Part shown: piece after piece, positions 31,092 to 42,109 of the stretch
Layout: every line of letters starts with the position of its first letter
Numbering within the stretch: the first letter of the stretch is position 1
NCBI GenBank assembly: GCA_033439765.1
Contig: JAULSN010000004.1
Span: 2,676,001 to 2,740,000 of the forward strand
Direction: 5' to 3'
DNA from: Lasiosphaeria ovina
Lineage: Eukaryota > Ascomycota > Sordariomycetes > Sordariales > Lasiosphaeriaceae
Length of the DNA stretch: 64,000 nucleotides
Program-made: the position numbers and the translations under genes
Notes under the pieces: model-generated
The model's database searches: none
Told to the model about the DNA's origin: nothing
What the model saw: only the letters and a program-made list of their open reading frames with translations

Positions 31092-33677
31092 ATGGCCTCC
31101 ACCGAGATCCTGTCCCAGACGCTGTCGACCATCACCAGCATCAAGCTCGACCAGCTCCGGAAGCAAAAGGAGGCGTACGAGACCAAGAAGCACACACTGC
31201 TGCGCGATGTGGCGCTCGAGACGGACTCGCGGAAGCGCGCCACGTCCCTGCTCAAGGGCGCCGCGAAGCTGCCGTCCATGGCCGCGAACCCCCGGCTGTC
31301 GGCGGCGAACCTGAAGCGCTTCGTCGAGCAGGCCGCCTACGACCCGTCCGTGTCGGAGGCCTTTCTGCACGACTACGAGGCCGCGCTGCGGAACGAGCTG
31401 CAGGTCCAGTCCAACAAGTTCGACTTCGCCACCCTGTACGGCCGCCTTGTCAACGAGTGGATCGCGTCTGGCAAGGGGTCCGGAGATGCCGCCGAGTACG
31501 TCTCCGTCGGCCGCGACGAGTCGCACGAGCAGCGTGCCGTGTGGGAGGCGTACGTCTTCAAGGCCAAAGACACGGATTCCGAGGCCATCCGCGCCTACTT
31601 GGACGGCGTGTTCACCGACTCGTCAAAGGACGTCAAACGCTCGCTGGATTCGCTCAGGGACAGCATGAAGGAGTTCCAGAAGGAGTGGGACGGCCCCGAG
31701 CGCCACTTTGATGACGAGGTCCTCACCGACTGTCTCAAGGGGATGCTGCGCGTCGACCTCCTATCCGACGAGAAGCGGGCCACTCTGAGAGGCTTTCTTG
31801 GGAACAAGGTGGTGCTCTCCGAGATTGCCGACGTGCTGAACATGCGCATGTCGACCCGGAGCTCCTGGGCCTGGGACGCGCCTCTCGTTGTCCAGCAGCG
31901 CCGGAACCTCAACGGCCGGTACCGCTTCTACCCGGACGAGGACTTGCTGCACTCCATATTTGTCTGGTACGTCGGCCAGAGATGGGCGGTCCAGGTCCGG
32001 ACGGAGCTGGTCCGCTTCTTCGAGGCGAAAGGAGTCTGGAAGTCCAACACCAAGCCGATCTCCAAGGCCGATGACCGACGCCGCCGCTACTTCTTGGGCG
32101 CCGCGGGCATTGCAGAAGCCGGCTCGATGCAGAGCAATCGCGACAACCACTTTGCCGAGGACATCATGCTCGACCAGATGCCCAAGTCCATGGTAGAAGT
32201 CAGGGGCGTCTACGGCGAGGACAAGAACGCGGAGGAAGACACCCGGGCAAGCCACGTCGATGTTGTCCAGCAGCTACTCCACCGGATCGAGAGCGAGATT
32301 CTGATCCAGACCAACCTGGGCAAGGACGTGACGGTAATACGGTCCGACTTCAAGTGGTTTGGCCCGAGCATTCCGCATTCCAGCATCTTCGCCGTGCTCG
32401 ACTTCTTCGGCGTGAATGACGAGTGGAAGGACTTCTTCCGCCGAGTCCTGGCGGCGCCGCTGCGCTTCGAACAGGACCCCCCGGACAGCCCGGTCCAGTA
32501 CAGGCGCCGCGGGACGCCGCTGAGCACTCCTGTGGCGGACTTCTTTGGCGAGACGCTGCTGTTCTGCATGGACTTCGCCGTCAACCAGAAGGCCGATGGC
32601 GCGCGCCTGTATCGTCTGCACGACGACATGTGGCTCTGGGGCGAGGATGACACGTGTGCCAAAGCATGGTCTGTCATGTCACAGTTCTCCAAGATAGTTG
32701 GGCTGGACTTCAACGAGACAAAGACTGGCTCTGCCCGGATCCTGGGAAGCAGAGCCGCGGCCGCTCCAACATCGACGGCGAAGCCCGCTGGGAGCCTGCC
32801 CAGCGGGGACGTGACCTGGGGTTTCTTGCGGCTGGACTCGCTCACGGGCCGGTTTCTGATCGACCAAAAACAGGTTGACAGGCACATCGAAGAGCTGCGT
32901 CTCCAGCTCGCGGCTTGCCGGACCGTCTTCGACTGGATCCAGGCCTGGAACATTTACGGCAGCCGCTTCTTCTCGACCAACTTCGGGCGGCCCGCCAACT
33001 GCTACAGCCGGGCGCACGTCGACAGCATGCTCACGACGTTCCGGCGCATCCAGGAGCGCCTGTTCCCCAAGCACTCGGGCGGCGTGGGCGACTACCTGAA
33101 GGCCATGATCGCGTCGCGCTTCGGGCTCGCGCCCGGCGACATCCCCGACGGCTACATCTACTTCCCGTCGTCGCTCGGCGGGCTCGGGCTGCTGAACCCG
33201 TTCATCCCGCTGCTGCTGATCCGGGACCAGGTGTCCGAGGACCCGGCCAAGATCATGGACGAGTACCGCGACAAGGAGGAGTTCGAGTACCGGCGGACCA
33301 AGGAGCGGTTCGAGTCGCCGTCGACGACGTGGCGCCACGACAAGCCCGACTTCAAAGAGCTCCGCGACGAGCCCTTCATGTCGTTCGACGAGTTCGTGCG
33401 CTACCGCGAGCGCACCTCGGCCGCGCTCGGCCGCGCGTACGAGGCCATGATGCAGGAGCCCCGCGCCGTCGCCGTCGACCTCAAGGGCGACGTCAAGGCC
33501 GCCGTCGGGGGCGACATCGAGTGGACCAGCCTCTCGGGCTACGAGCAATGGGTCGTCCAGCTCTTCCACAAGGACATGATGGCGCGCTTCGGCGGCCTGG
33601 GTATTGTCGACGAGGGCCTACTGCCGACGGGGTTGATGACCATGCTGCGGCAGAGCCGCTTCCAGTGGCAGGGCTGA
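31092..33677 (+). CDS. rvt: Cellular reverse-transcriptase-related protein (rvt family)
   Basis: This is a domesticated, single-copy type reverse-transcriptase relative. Purified RVT from Neurospora was reported to add NTPs, and less well dNTPs, with manganese; its cellular role is unknown. The single exon gives 861 residues from ATG 31092 (gccATGg context; an upstream in-frame ATG at 30993 is unlikely). Residues 1-60 are helical and charged, fitting the N-terminal coiled coil of the family. Polymerase motifs run in order: the region before motif 2 (about 262-312); a 100-residue insertion (about 316-415) in the place of the rvt-specific loop; motif A with Asp419 (RSDFKWFG); motif B with RGTP at 473-476; motif C with His510-Asp511-Asp512 (YRLHDDMWLWG); motif D GLDFNETKTG at 537-546; and a WGFLRLD block near 576-582. 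All three catalytic aspartates are present. No integrase, nuclease, LTR, poly-A tail or target-site duplication flanks it, so it is not a retroelement copy. Confidence 0.88.
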   Translation: MASTEILSQTLSTITSIKLDQLRKQKEAYETKKHTLLRDVALETDSRKRATSLLKGAAKLPSMAANPRLSAANLKRFVEQAAYDPSVSEAFLHDYEAALRNELQVQSNKFDFATLYGRLVNEWIASGKGSGDAAEYVSVGRDESHEQRAVWEAYVFKAKDTDSEAIRAYLDGVFTDSSKDVKRSLDSLRDSMKEFQKEWDGPERHFDDEVLTDCLKGMLRVDLLSDEKRATLRGFLGNKVVLSEIADVLNMRMSTRSSWAWDAPLVVQQRRNLNGRYRFYPDEDLLHSIFVWYVGQRWAVQVRTELVRFFEAKGVWKSNTKPISKADDRRRRYFLGAAGIAEAGSMQSNRDNHFAEDIMLDQMPKSMVEVRGVYGEDKNAEEDTRASHVDVVQQLLHRIESEILIQTNLGKDVTVIRSDFKWFGPSIPHSSIFAVLDFFGVNDEWKDFFRRVLAAPLRFEQDPPDSPVQYRRRGTPLSTPVADFFGETLLFCMDFAVNQKADGARLYRLHDDMWLWGEDDTCAKAWSVMSQFSKIVGLDFNETKTGSARILGSRAAAAPTSTAKPAGSLPSGDVTWGFLRLDSLTGRFLIDQKQVDRHIEELRLQLAACRTVFDWIQAWNIYGSRFFSTNFGRPANCYSRAHVDSMLTTFRRIQERLFPKHSGGVGDYLKAMIASRFGLAPGDIPDGYIYFPSSLGGLGLLNPFIPLLLIRDQVSEDPAKIMDEYRDKEEFEYRRTKERFESPSTTWRHDKPDFKELRDEPFMSFDEFVRYRERTSAALGRAYEAMMQEPRAVAVDLKGDVKAAVGGDIEWTSLSGYEQWVVQLFHKDMMARFGGLGIVDEGLLPTGLMTMLRQSRFQWQG

Positions 33678-35757
33678 TCGAGGACGGTGTCTGGACAGTT
33701 CTTTCTTCTGTATTATATTCGTGTTGTGTTGGTTATGGATGGATGGAGACGATACCCCCTCAACTCGTTCATAGAGAGAAAGATTTGCAGAGTAGATATC
33801 TTAGAGCTGTAATTGCGAATTTACTCTACGCTACTCACTTCAAGCCCAGTATCTGCAATTCACTTTTTGGGATTTTGATGTGCTCAGGTGTTAACAGTAC
33901 ACGACAATAAAGTCAATGATAACTAAGTCTATTACACCGATTCACAGCACTACAGAATAATTCCATAAGGAGGTATGCAAAGAGAGGTTCTCGCAGAGAC
34001 TACGGAATACGTACGTACGGAGCGCGTATTGCCTCAGTCGCAGGGTTTACGGATGTTAGGGATACGCAATTTACCGGGGGTTGGCTCGGGAAGGGATCCA
34101 TCTGAGCGGGAGAGGCGCTGCGGTTACGACGCACAGGTGCCCCGTTTTGGGGGGCGTAGCTCGCTCGGGTCGTCGTCATCCTTGGGTCCCCGGACAGCGC
34201 GGGCAGCCTGCCAGCCGGGCGGCCGCTCGCTCGGGAATTGCCAAACACCCACTACCACAAAAGGTTCCCGGCGCCGCGGAATTTCAGAACTCTCCCCTTC
34301 TCGGACATAAACATGCGCGGATATAGTGCTATTTTTATAACACCCTCGTAAATCTCACTTGACTGATGTCTGACTTGCAATAAAACTCCGTGCGGTCGAG
34401 GGAGAGAGAGGACACGCATTGTATATCAGGCGGAAGTGGAAAGGATATCGTTCACCAATTCTCTGGAGTCTGCCTAGGACATTGATAAGTGGCGTAAGCT
34501 ATCGCTCCGCTAGGTATTTCCTGCTCTAGTTGTGTCGACTAGCAGTTCAGGGTGAAGAAACAATGGGGGGTGTGGTGGCTAAGGCTGCCCGGGTTGAATC
34601 GAATTCCTTACCGATTATCCTCTCGAGTAAGGCTGCGTCTCTCTCAAACGCAAAGCGCATCAGTGTTGCTTACTTGGCGGTTCAACCGATCCTCGCTTCC
34701 ATCATCTATCTGCCACTTCCCACCGGAGGAGGATTTAGTACCCATTTTAATGTGGTGATGCCAGAGTGTTTGCAAAGCTGGATTTGTAAAGGTTGAAGAA
34801 AGGGTGATCTGAGGGGAATTATAAAATTTGGAGATGCTGCAGTTCTAGAAAGAGAAGGAGGTGCAATTTAGCTCACCATTATATGGATCAACTCGACTTT
34901 CAACAGAAGGCGCGATTCACATCGCCAACTTCCAACCCCATGGCAGGCTGCCGCTTGAACGACTGAAGCGCCCCACTTTTGCGAGAAGCCGGGCGGCCAC
35001 GTTCATCAGCCGCTCGTCTGAAACCGGGTCGCTGGTTGGCCAGCAACAGCGCACTACAGGACGTGGCGCAGACGCAGACCCTCCACTCCCAAAGTGCATC
35101 CTGTCACTGCTCCAGCAACTGTAATGTGGCTCTGCAGTTGGAGACTGACCCAGCGGGCACTGAAGCAACAGCCAAGCGACAGGGCTGCGCCTTGGAAAGC
35201 CAAGCAGGCCCTTGCTTGTGGCTCGCAGCATCTCTTTCTGCGACAACCAGAGCCCAGAGCCCAGCCCAAGGAGAGCGTGCAGGAACACACACCTCAGATA
35301 CATCCACGCGTCCCTTCCATTCGTTCTTTTATTCCCTTTCCCGAAGTTGGCGCCTTTTCTTGACCTTCTTCCTCTCGCTCTGCTCCCGCCATCGCCTTGT
35401 GTGTTTTTTTGCTACAGGAAAAGTGTTGGTGAGGTTGTTTGTTTATCCTCCCAAAGCTTAGAAGATCGTCCCAACCTTTTTTCCACCGCACCGGCACGTT
35501 ACCCCCCCACGCGCTTTCGTCGCAAGCTTTGGGGAGCTTGAAAGTGTGTCCGCGCGCGCCCGCTCAATTGTGCCCGCTTCCAGCCCAGAAACCGTAACGA
35601 CGACCCACCCCGCGAGCCGAGCACCTGTCTCGGATTTTAGGCCCAAACCTTGGTTAGGATAGCTTCTGGTCTTTGACTAGGAAGCTTGGTGGAGGGGGAC
35701 GATAGAGAGAGCGGAAGTGAGCAGAAAACGCCAAAAGTCTCAGCAGCCAACAACACA
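33678..35757. other. Intergenic 2.1 kb, promoter of MARVEL-type gene
   Basis: No gene is supported. From about 35300 to 35750 the plus strand is pyrimidine-rich and then CA-rich, as expected for the leader of the gene starting at 35758. Confidence 0.5.
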
Positions 35758-36874
35758 ATGTGGGAAGACTTCGAGTTCGACGCCGAGCGGATCCCGACCC
35801 TCAAGCTGGGCTTCCACCTCGCCCAGATTCTGTTCGCCTTCGTGTTGTGGGCTCTCGAGATTGCCGTGTTCAAGGACAAGGACTCGACCATCAACGGCAA
35901 CAATGGCTGGACATTTGCAGCGGTATGTTTGGGTTGCTCCGAAAAGACTGGTTGATATAGCGACTTGGAACTAAACAGCCTCTTTCTCTCTCGTCATAGT
36001 TCTTCCTCTCGATACCGGCATGGATATTCCTGACTATGGCGCCGCGGTCTCCGCGCACCCGAAAGCTCGCCGAGCCTCACGCCATGCTCGTTATCGATGC
36101 GCTGTTCACTGTCATCTGGCTCTCGGCCTTTGCAACGCAGGCCTCCTTCAACACAGCCAACTCGTGCGGAGGCGCCTGCAACCTCAGCAAAGCCATTGTT
36201 GGGCTCGGGTTTTTCGTCTTGTATGCTCTGTCTCCCTGCACAGCTCTGCTGAAGATAGGCAATGGCGGGCTATACTTGGTTCCGTTTTGCTGACCGCTTA
36301 TGCGTACAGCCTCTTCTTCGTCGTGACAACTTTCCTCAGTATCTGGACGCTCAAGTACTACCAAATGCACAGCCAGCTACCGGGCTACGAGCGTAGGTCA
36401 CTGCACGGCCACAGCGAAATCGACCCGGACAAGGCGGCCTTCTCCATGGCGCCCCACGATGACGAGGCATATGCGCCCATCAACGTGGCGGACCACGACG
36501 ACCCCCATCCTCTCCGACACCACCCCAGCGGCAGCATGTCTGGTGGCGCCCGTTCCGACTACGCGGCCGACCCCTACGGCGCCCCGAGCCCGTACGCTGC
36601 TCCTGCGATTCCTCCCGCTGCCGTCGACCCCTACGCCACAGCTCCCGGGGTCGTCGCCGGCGGGCTGGGCCGCCATCCCAGCCCCCTGCAGAACCCGTTC
36701 ATGCAGGACAACCCGTTCGACAGCGACCTGGACTACCACGGCTCCACCGTCAGTGGCCATTCTGCCCCAGCCGGCGGCCGGTATGCGGCGCCGACAGCTC
36801 ATGACGCCTACGAGGACGACCAAGGGCCTGCCCACTTCCCCAACGCAGACTACGAGCGGATAGAGAGGAGGTAG
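35758..36874 (+). CDS. MARVEL-domain-like tetraspan membrane protein
   Basis: This is a predicted integral membrane protein with four hydrophobic segments and a long cytosolic tail; its function is unknown. Three exons (35758-35922, 36000-36220, 36310-36874) join in frame to 316 residues. Helix 1 is around 18-38 (FHLAQILFAFVLWALEIAVF), helix 2 around 55-68, helix 3 around 88-105 and helix 4 around 122-142 (FFVFLFFVVTTFLSIW spans the third splice joint). The short loop before helix 4 has a CGGAC cysteine pair (SCGGACNLSKA) often seen in fungal MARVEL-type proteins. The tail (150-316) is Pro/Tyr/Ala/Asp-rich and disordered, with NPF-like PFMQDNPFDSDL that could recruit EH-domain endocytic proteins (inference). 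The start at 35758 follows a CA-rich leader (cacaATG). Confidence 0.8.
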
Positions 36875-37819
36875 CATTAGCACGGCATGCTATTCATGTT
36901 TTCTACACCTTCATCTCACCTCTCAGCGACCCGAGGGAAGAAATCACAAGGGGGGAAGGGAGGGGCAATATACCCGACACGTGCTGTGGCGGCGATTAGA
37001 ATGGCGGTGGGTTTAATAAGTAAACACGATAGGTTTGTGGAGAGAGATTCACTTCCTTCCTTACTCTTATTCGGGCGTCCTTTCATATAAAGTACATTTA
37101 GGGAGATACTTTTCTGGTTTGTTTTGTTATTATCATTATTCTGTGTCTTTGCCTGGTGTTATCGGCGTTTTAAATACATCAAGAGGGTCGTGGGACAGAC
37201 AGTGTTCTTTCACAGTTATTAAACCCAAAGAGACTAACTGAGAAAATATCAAAAAGGACTTTGGGGTTTTATCATTTTTTTTATTATGCCTGCCGGTCCC
37301 CTCTGCCTTTTTATGCTTCCATTGTTCATTCAGCCTGACGAGTAGTTTGTCCCGTCTAGTTTTAACTTATTCATACGAACAAATCTAAGAAAATCTAGCA
37401 AAAGAAAAGGGAAAACAACGCCAAACGCCCGACGGACTTTGTGGACTGGAAACCTTTGCCCCCACTCCCCCCTTTTTTCGGCCGGCCTGGTCATAAGGGC
37501 TGCCTCCTCCCTACCGAACATATATTTATCTGGCAAGGACCTATGTAAGGCACCCGAGGTTCAGGTTCAGCTCCCAAGGGGAGGATGGAACCACGGCCAA
37601 GACACGGAATACTACTTTGCGGTTCTCTCACTCTCGTCATGCCATGTCTCGGGCGAGCAAGAGCATAAACAGAGACGCGCCGTTGACATGAACAGAGCCC
37701 CGTATCACCCCTCGGCTCGGGGGAGGGGTATACACCCTTGAAAGTGAGGTAAAGCTTATCATAGTTGGCCCCTCTTTTTTCTTTCTCTTTTTCGTGTTTC
37801 TTTTTCTTCTTCTCTTTTC
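36875..37819. other. Intergenic, convergent 3' ends
   Basis: This AT-rich spacer lies between the MARVEL-type gene and NOP16. No gene is seen. Confidence 0.5.
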
Positions 37820-38631
37820 CTACGCCTGCAGGAGCCCCGCCTTGCGCAGGCGCTTGGCGATGTCGGCCTGCGTCTGCTGCATGGGGTTGATCTTGCGGTC
37901 GCGCGCCATGGCCGCCGTATCGCTGCCGTGGCGCGCCACCAGCCGCTCCAGCCACGCGCTCTCGCCGCTGCTCTGGTGGCGGACGGGCCGCTCGACGGGC
38001 CGGTTCGCCTCGCGCTCCAGCTCGCGAACCACCGACGGTCTGTCTTCGTCGTCCTCGTCATCCTCGAAGCCGCCCCACTCCTCTGCGGCGGCGTCGCCGT
38101 CGGCCATGTCGTCGTCGCTGTCGTTGTCTTCGTCGTCGTCGTCGTCCATGGCGTTAAGGGGGTCGTGTAGCGGGTTCGCCGCGCGCAGCACCCGCACGAT
38201 CCGCCCCGTCGCATCCCGCTCCACCTTCACCTCGCCCACCTGCAGCAGCCCGCGGTCGCCGGACCGCACGTCGAGCGAGTCGACTTTGCTGGCCGGCACC
38301 CCGGCGCTGCCGCCGCTGCTGTTGTTGATGGCGATCTTGGACCGCAGCTTGGCGCTGATGCTGCTGCTTGTCCCGCCGGCCGTGGTGCCGAGCTTGGCCA
38401 CGAGCCCGAAGCGCGCGTAGTTTTGCCTGGCCGTCTCCTTGTGGTTCCTAGAGAAGGTGCGTGTAAGTATGCGGTCTTTGTGTTTCTGGAACAAAGGGGG
38501 GAGAAGGGACCCTACCAGTTCTGCGCAACAATGTTGCTGCCCGTGGGGTTGAGGGCCTTCTTCGGCTTGCGCGGCATGGTGACCGTCGCCCGTGACGAGC
38601 GGTTCTTCCGTTTTTGCAGTTCGCGACCCAT
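37820..38631 (-). CDS. NOP16: Ribosome biogenesis protein Nop16
   Basis: Nop16 is a nucleolar factor of 60S pre-ribosomes. Two exons (38631-38516 and 38447-37820) join in frame to 247 residues. The basic N-terminus MGRELQKRKNRSS and the MPRKPKKALNPTGSNIVAQNWNHKETARQNYARFGL segment, spanning the splice joint, are family marks. The middle is acidic (a DDDDDEDNDSDDD run near 135-150). The C-terminus has the conserved-type EREANRPVERPVRHQS and WLERLVARHGSDTAAMARDRKINPMQQT blocks, ending in a helix. The start at 38631 is the first ATG in the frame and gives the typical Gly-Arg-Glu N-terminus. Confidence 0.9.
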
Positions 38632-39367
38632 TGTGTCTGGTGGTTGGTGGGTTGTTCGGTGGGGAGGTGGTGGTGGTGTGTCGTGGGTTGCGGCGTGTAC
38701 CTTAATGTTTCAATGTAAGAGAGCAGGCCAGTGGGAAATTTTGGAGTTTGGGTTCAATCGAGCGATAAGACGGAGTTTTTAGTGGGGTTGTTTCCTTATC
38801 GCTACTGTGGGCGCTGCTCTCAGCTGGTCGCCAGCCGATTCAGCCCGCCGAGACTGACTTACACCGTGGTGGGTAAGGTATCCTAATCTTGAGACTTCCC
38901 CATCCGAGTCTTCCATTCTCAATGAACCGCCAAGTCAGTTCTGCTTGCCCATGCTTTTCAAGTCATTTCTCATTTCACGGGTTTGCGAAGAAGAAAACAA
39001 TGTTCTCTTATTATTTTTTATTTTCCGCGTGGTTTTCTTTTCAGAGCCTTTTCAAGCATTCAAGCATTCCATCCTCTTTCTATTCCACCTGCTTTCCGAG
39101 TTGTCCCCAACCTTGACACTCTCACTTTCACTCTCGCGAACAGTGAACGCAACTCGGGTGAGTGACCGCCAAACCGCTAGGAACCAAAGCAGTTATGAAG
39201 CAACTTACATAACAACACCTGGCAACTAGAGATTACGAACATTGCATATACCTACATAATGTCAGGTAGCAGGCAGTGTGCGTGCGAAGTGGCTGGCCTA
39301 CCTACCTGCGTGCTATACTGCGACGCAGGTAGGCATCGAGCCTCTCGACACTCGCGAGGGATACCCT

Positions 39368-39383
39368 CCCCCCCCCCCCCCCC
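39368..39383. repeat. Poly-C tract, 16 bases
   Basis: An uninterrupted C run in intergenic DNA. Confidence 0.95.
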
Positions 39384-40675
39384 TTATGTGCCGTGGAGAG
39401 GACGGCTCCTAGGCCTGACTTGAAGAGACTCAGCCAACTCAGGGCGGAGTCTTTGGCCCGGGACAAGACTGAGCTTTCCGTAGCGAGAGACCAAACAGGC
39501 CAAGCGACGAGACGAACCGATGCAAGCACGATGGCGTGGGGTGCTGCGTGCATCCAAGGGTCGAAGCCGAATACGTAGCTACCTATGTATCTACAAGTAC
39601 TTTAGCTTTGCAATTGACGACATGTGCTGTATAGATGTATAGAAGAGGGGAGAGGAAACGGGGGAGGGTCTGGACCTTCATGGACTCTCCCTCTCACGTT
39701 TGGGGAGTGAGTGGTGGCGCCGACGGGCCATGCCGGCAGTCTTTTTCTTCTCTCGCTCGATGAAGGGGACATGAGGCAGAGACGTAGTGGCTTACATACA
39801 CATGTGCGTCTTACTCTGGTGTTGTCTTTGCATAGGAAAGCAGGCATGTGTGTGTGGTGTGGTGTGGTAGGTGTGTGTATCCACAGCATATATGCAAGCC
39901 TGGGTACCTTAGACAGGCAAGTGTCCTGCATCTGGCGGGAGCTTGTTAGAAAGGGGAAATCCCGCGGGGTTGTGCTTGGTTTTGCTGCTGCGAAGTGTAT
40001 ATGCGCGGTATTTATTCACTTTCTTGAAGCATGCCACCCAAACTGCGGATAGCCTAGGCCCGAATCGATCAGCAACCCAACGCCTCGTCTGGCCGTAGCT
40101 GGCTAGCGGCTTCATCTTTACGCCGTGGCTGCACTTTGCTACCGGAATGGCCTCACTATCACCAGATGGACCACATCCCTCCCCGGCTGTAGCCTGACTG
40201 CGCGGCTCCGTTTTGTTCATAGGTGCACGTTTCATGTAGGAACAACGCCGCCATCAAGTCGGTGCCGTTCTCTCCTCAGCCCACCTTGTGATAGTTATCA
40301 AGCCCAGGCAGACAGACCAGGCGGGCAGGTAAAGTGACTTTGCCCGGTATCGTGTCTGGATACTCACACTTGACGATGCTGCCGCCGCCTATCTGTTCAC
40401 TACCTACCCACTCTTTTTCTCGATTACACGAGCCTATGTGTCACTCACGGCTTTCATTGCTGCCAGCCAGCTAAGCGATTTGAGCTTCTGTCTCCTAAAA
40501 GCCCATCTTCCCCTCCCCCTCCCCCCTGCTCGTCGGAGGCTGCCGATGGCTGGAGTCTGAGCTGCAGCAGCAGCAGCAGCGCTCTAATCTCTCACATGCA
40601 ACACACGCGAGCTAGGCCACGGGCCCTTTGGGGGGTAGGTAGGTATTCTGGCGATGACGAACAACTGGCGGCCGC

Positions 40676-40677
<2 letters not shown>

Positions 40678-40713
<36 letters not shown>

Positions 40714-40732
40714 CAACAGCAACAACAACAAC
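40678..40732 (+). repeat. CAG/CAA trinucleotide repeat
   Basis: About ten CAG units pass into CAA/CAG units. They would encode poly-Ala or poly-Gln in different frames, but no surrounding gene is evident. Confidence 0.9.
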
Positions 40733-41550
40733 ACAAGAAGATCTAGATGCCTTCCTTTCCGGGCCTAGCCGGGTGTGATCCGAGAGGGGGTGCTTTGCAT
40801 CGGGAATCGAAAAAGAAGGCGGGAGGCAGAAAGAAACAAGACCAAACCCCGGTATCCCTACCCTACCATACCCTACCGAGCTACCCAACTTCCCATTGCA
40901 ATGCAGCCGCGCATCCGCACATCCGTCAGGTCAGTACAGCACACAACCTGTCCATCTTTCTCTAGACGGGGGGGCCAGCGGCAACGCAACGATGAAGCGG
41001 GGTGGGAGGAGATGAGGTGAAAGGAGGGGGGGTAACTCGCATACACACTTCTGGCCATCCCTGGGCTGTGATTGGGCACACGGAGTCGGGTTGCATCTGG
41101 GAACATGCTTCTAGACGGCTTCTAGAAGGTCGATCTCTCTTCTTCATCCCTCCCCTCCCCTCCCATCCCATCCCTTGCCTTACTACCTTACCTTGCGCTG
41201 CGCTGCGCGCACCAGCTTCACCATCGGCACTAGGACTAGGCCACTACCTGGGTAAACTAGGACACTGCCTAGGTAAGGTAGTAAATATCGGTTGGGGTAG
41301 TACTCAGTAATGAGAAGGCCGTCGATCCAGTCTAGTTGTAGCCGACAGTGACCACCAAGCCTTCGCTTCCCTCGCCAAAGCCAAAACGTCGGTCGACAGT
41401 TTAGGCTTGGGGCGCGCGCCTTGTCCAGGTCCAGCAACATCTTGATACGCCGTAGTGTTCGTTGGCTGGTCTTGGCTGGGACACAAGAGTTCCCCTCCCC
41501 CCCCCCCTTTCGCGTTCCTTCCCGACGGGGCACTGCCTTAAGTCCCGGAG

Positions 41551-41575
41551 TACATACATACATACATACATACAC
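41551..41575 (+). repeat. ACAT tetranucleotide repeat
   Basis: About six tandem ACAT units in the 3' flank of the Zn cluster gene. Confidence 0.9.
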
Positions 41576-42109
41576 ATCGTCCCCCCACGCGACGCACGTA
41601 AACACTTTTCCTCGCCAAGCTAGACTCGGCATTCTCTCAGTCTTCAGATCGATGTCCAACGGGGAGACACAACAAGCTGTGACGATGCATGTACGTGCCA
41701 TGCAGAAAGAACCCGGTCTCGCTGGACTTGAAAGACCGAGGCTGGGAATATATATCTCTTTGTCCAAATATGTAAAGTGGTATGTCAACACACCAAAATG
41801 ACGCTGATAGACAGACGAGCCGCGTCCAAAAGACCCTAAAGGGAGATTGTGCCCTTCTTGATCCCTAACCGCCAAGATCCTATTGACAAAGGGAAACAAG
41901 AGGAAAGGAAAATGAAAACACCTGCCATATGCCCCGCCTTCCCAGTCGTCCCGTATATGCATACATGACATGACAAAATGTTCGACCGTATCCCCCATCA
42001 TGACATACAAACAAAGAAAATGCCTAGGCAACCAACATCATGATGTTGCCCCTAGTCCTCGGCCCTAGACCTGTAAACTCCCGTCCAATATCATCTCACA
42101 TGTAAATGG

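Larger units (their letters stand above)
38632..42109. other. Intergenic 3.5 kb with simple repeats
   Basis: No gene is supported. The left part is the NOP16 promoter; the right part is the 3' flank of the Zn cluster gene. A 282-codon minus-strand frame at 41183-42031 has unnatural composition and runs through a tetranucleotide repeat. Homopolymer and short tandem repeats are common. Confidence 0.5.

Noticed and set aside
31008..33569. Long antisense frames over the rvt gene
   Set aside because: They are GC-rich shadow frames of the rvt coding sequence with Arg/Ala/Val-rich composition.
41183..42031. 282-codon minus-strand open frame
   Set aside because: It runs through an ACAT repeat (Tyr-Val-Cys-Met units), has no domain and no start or splice context, and lies in the 3' flank of the Zn cluster gene.
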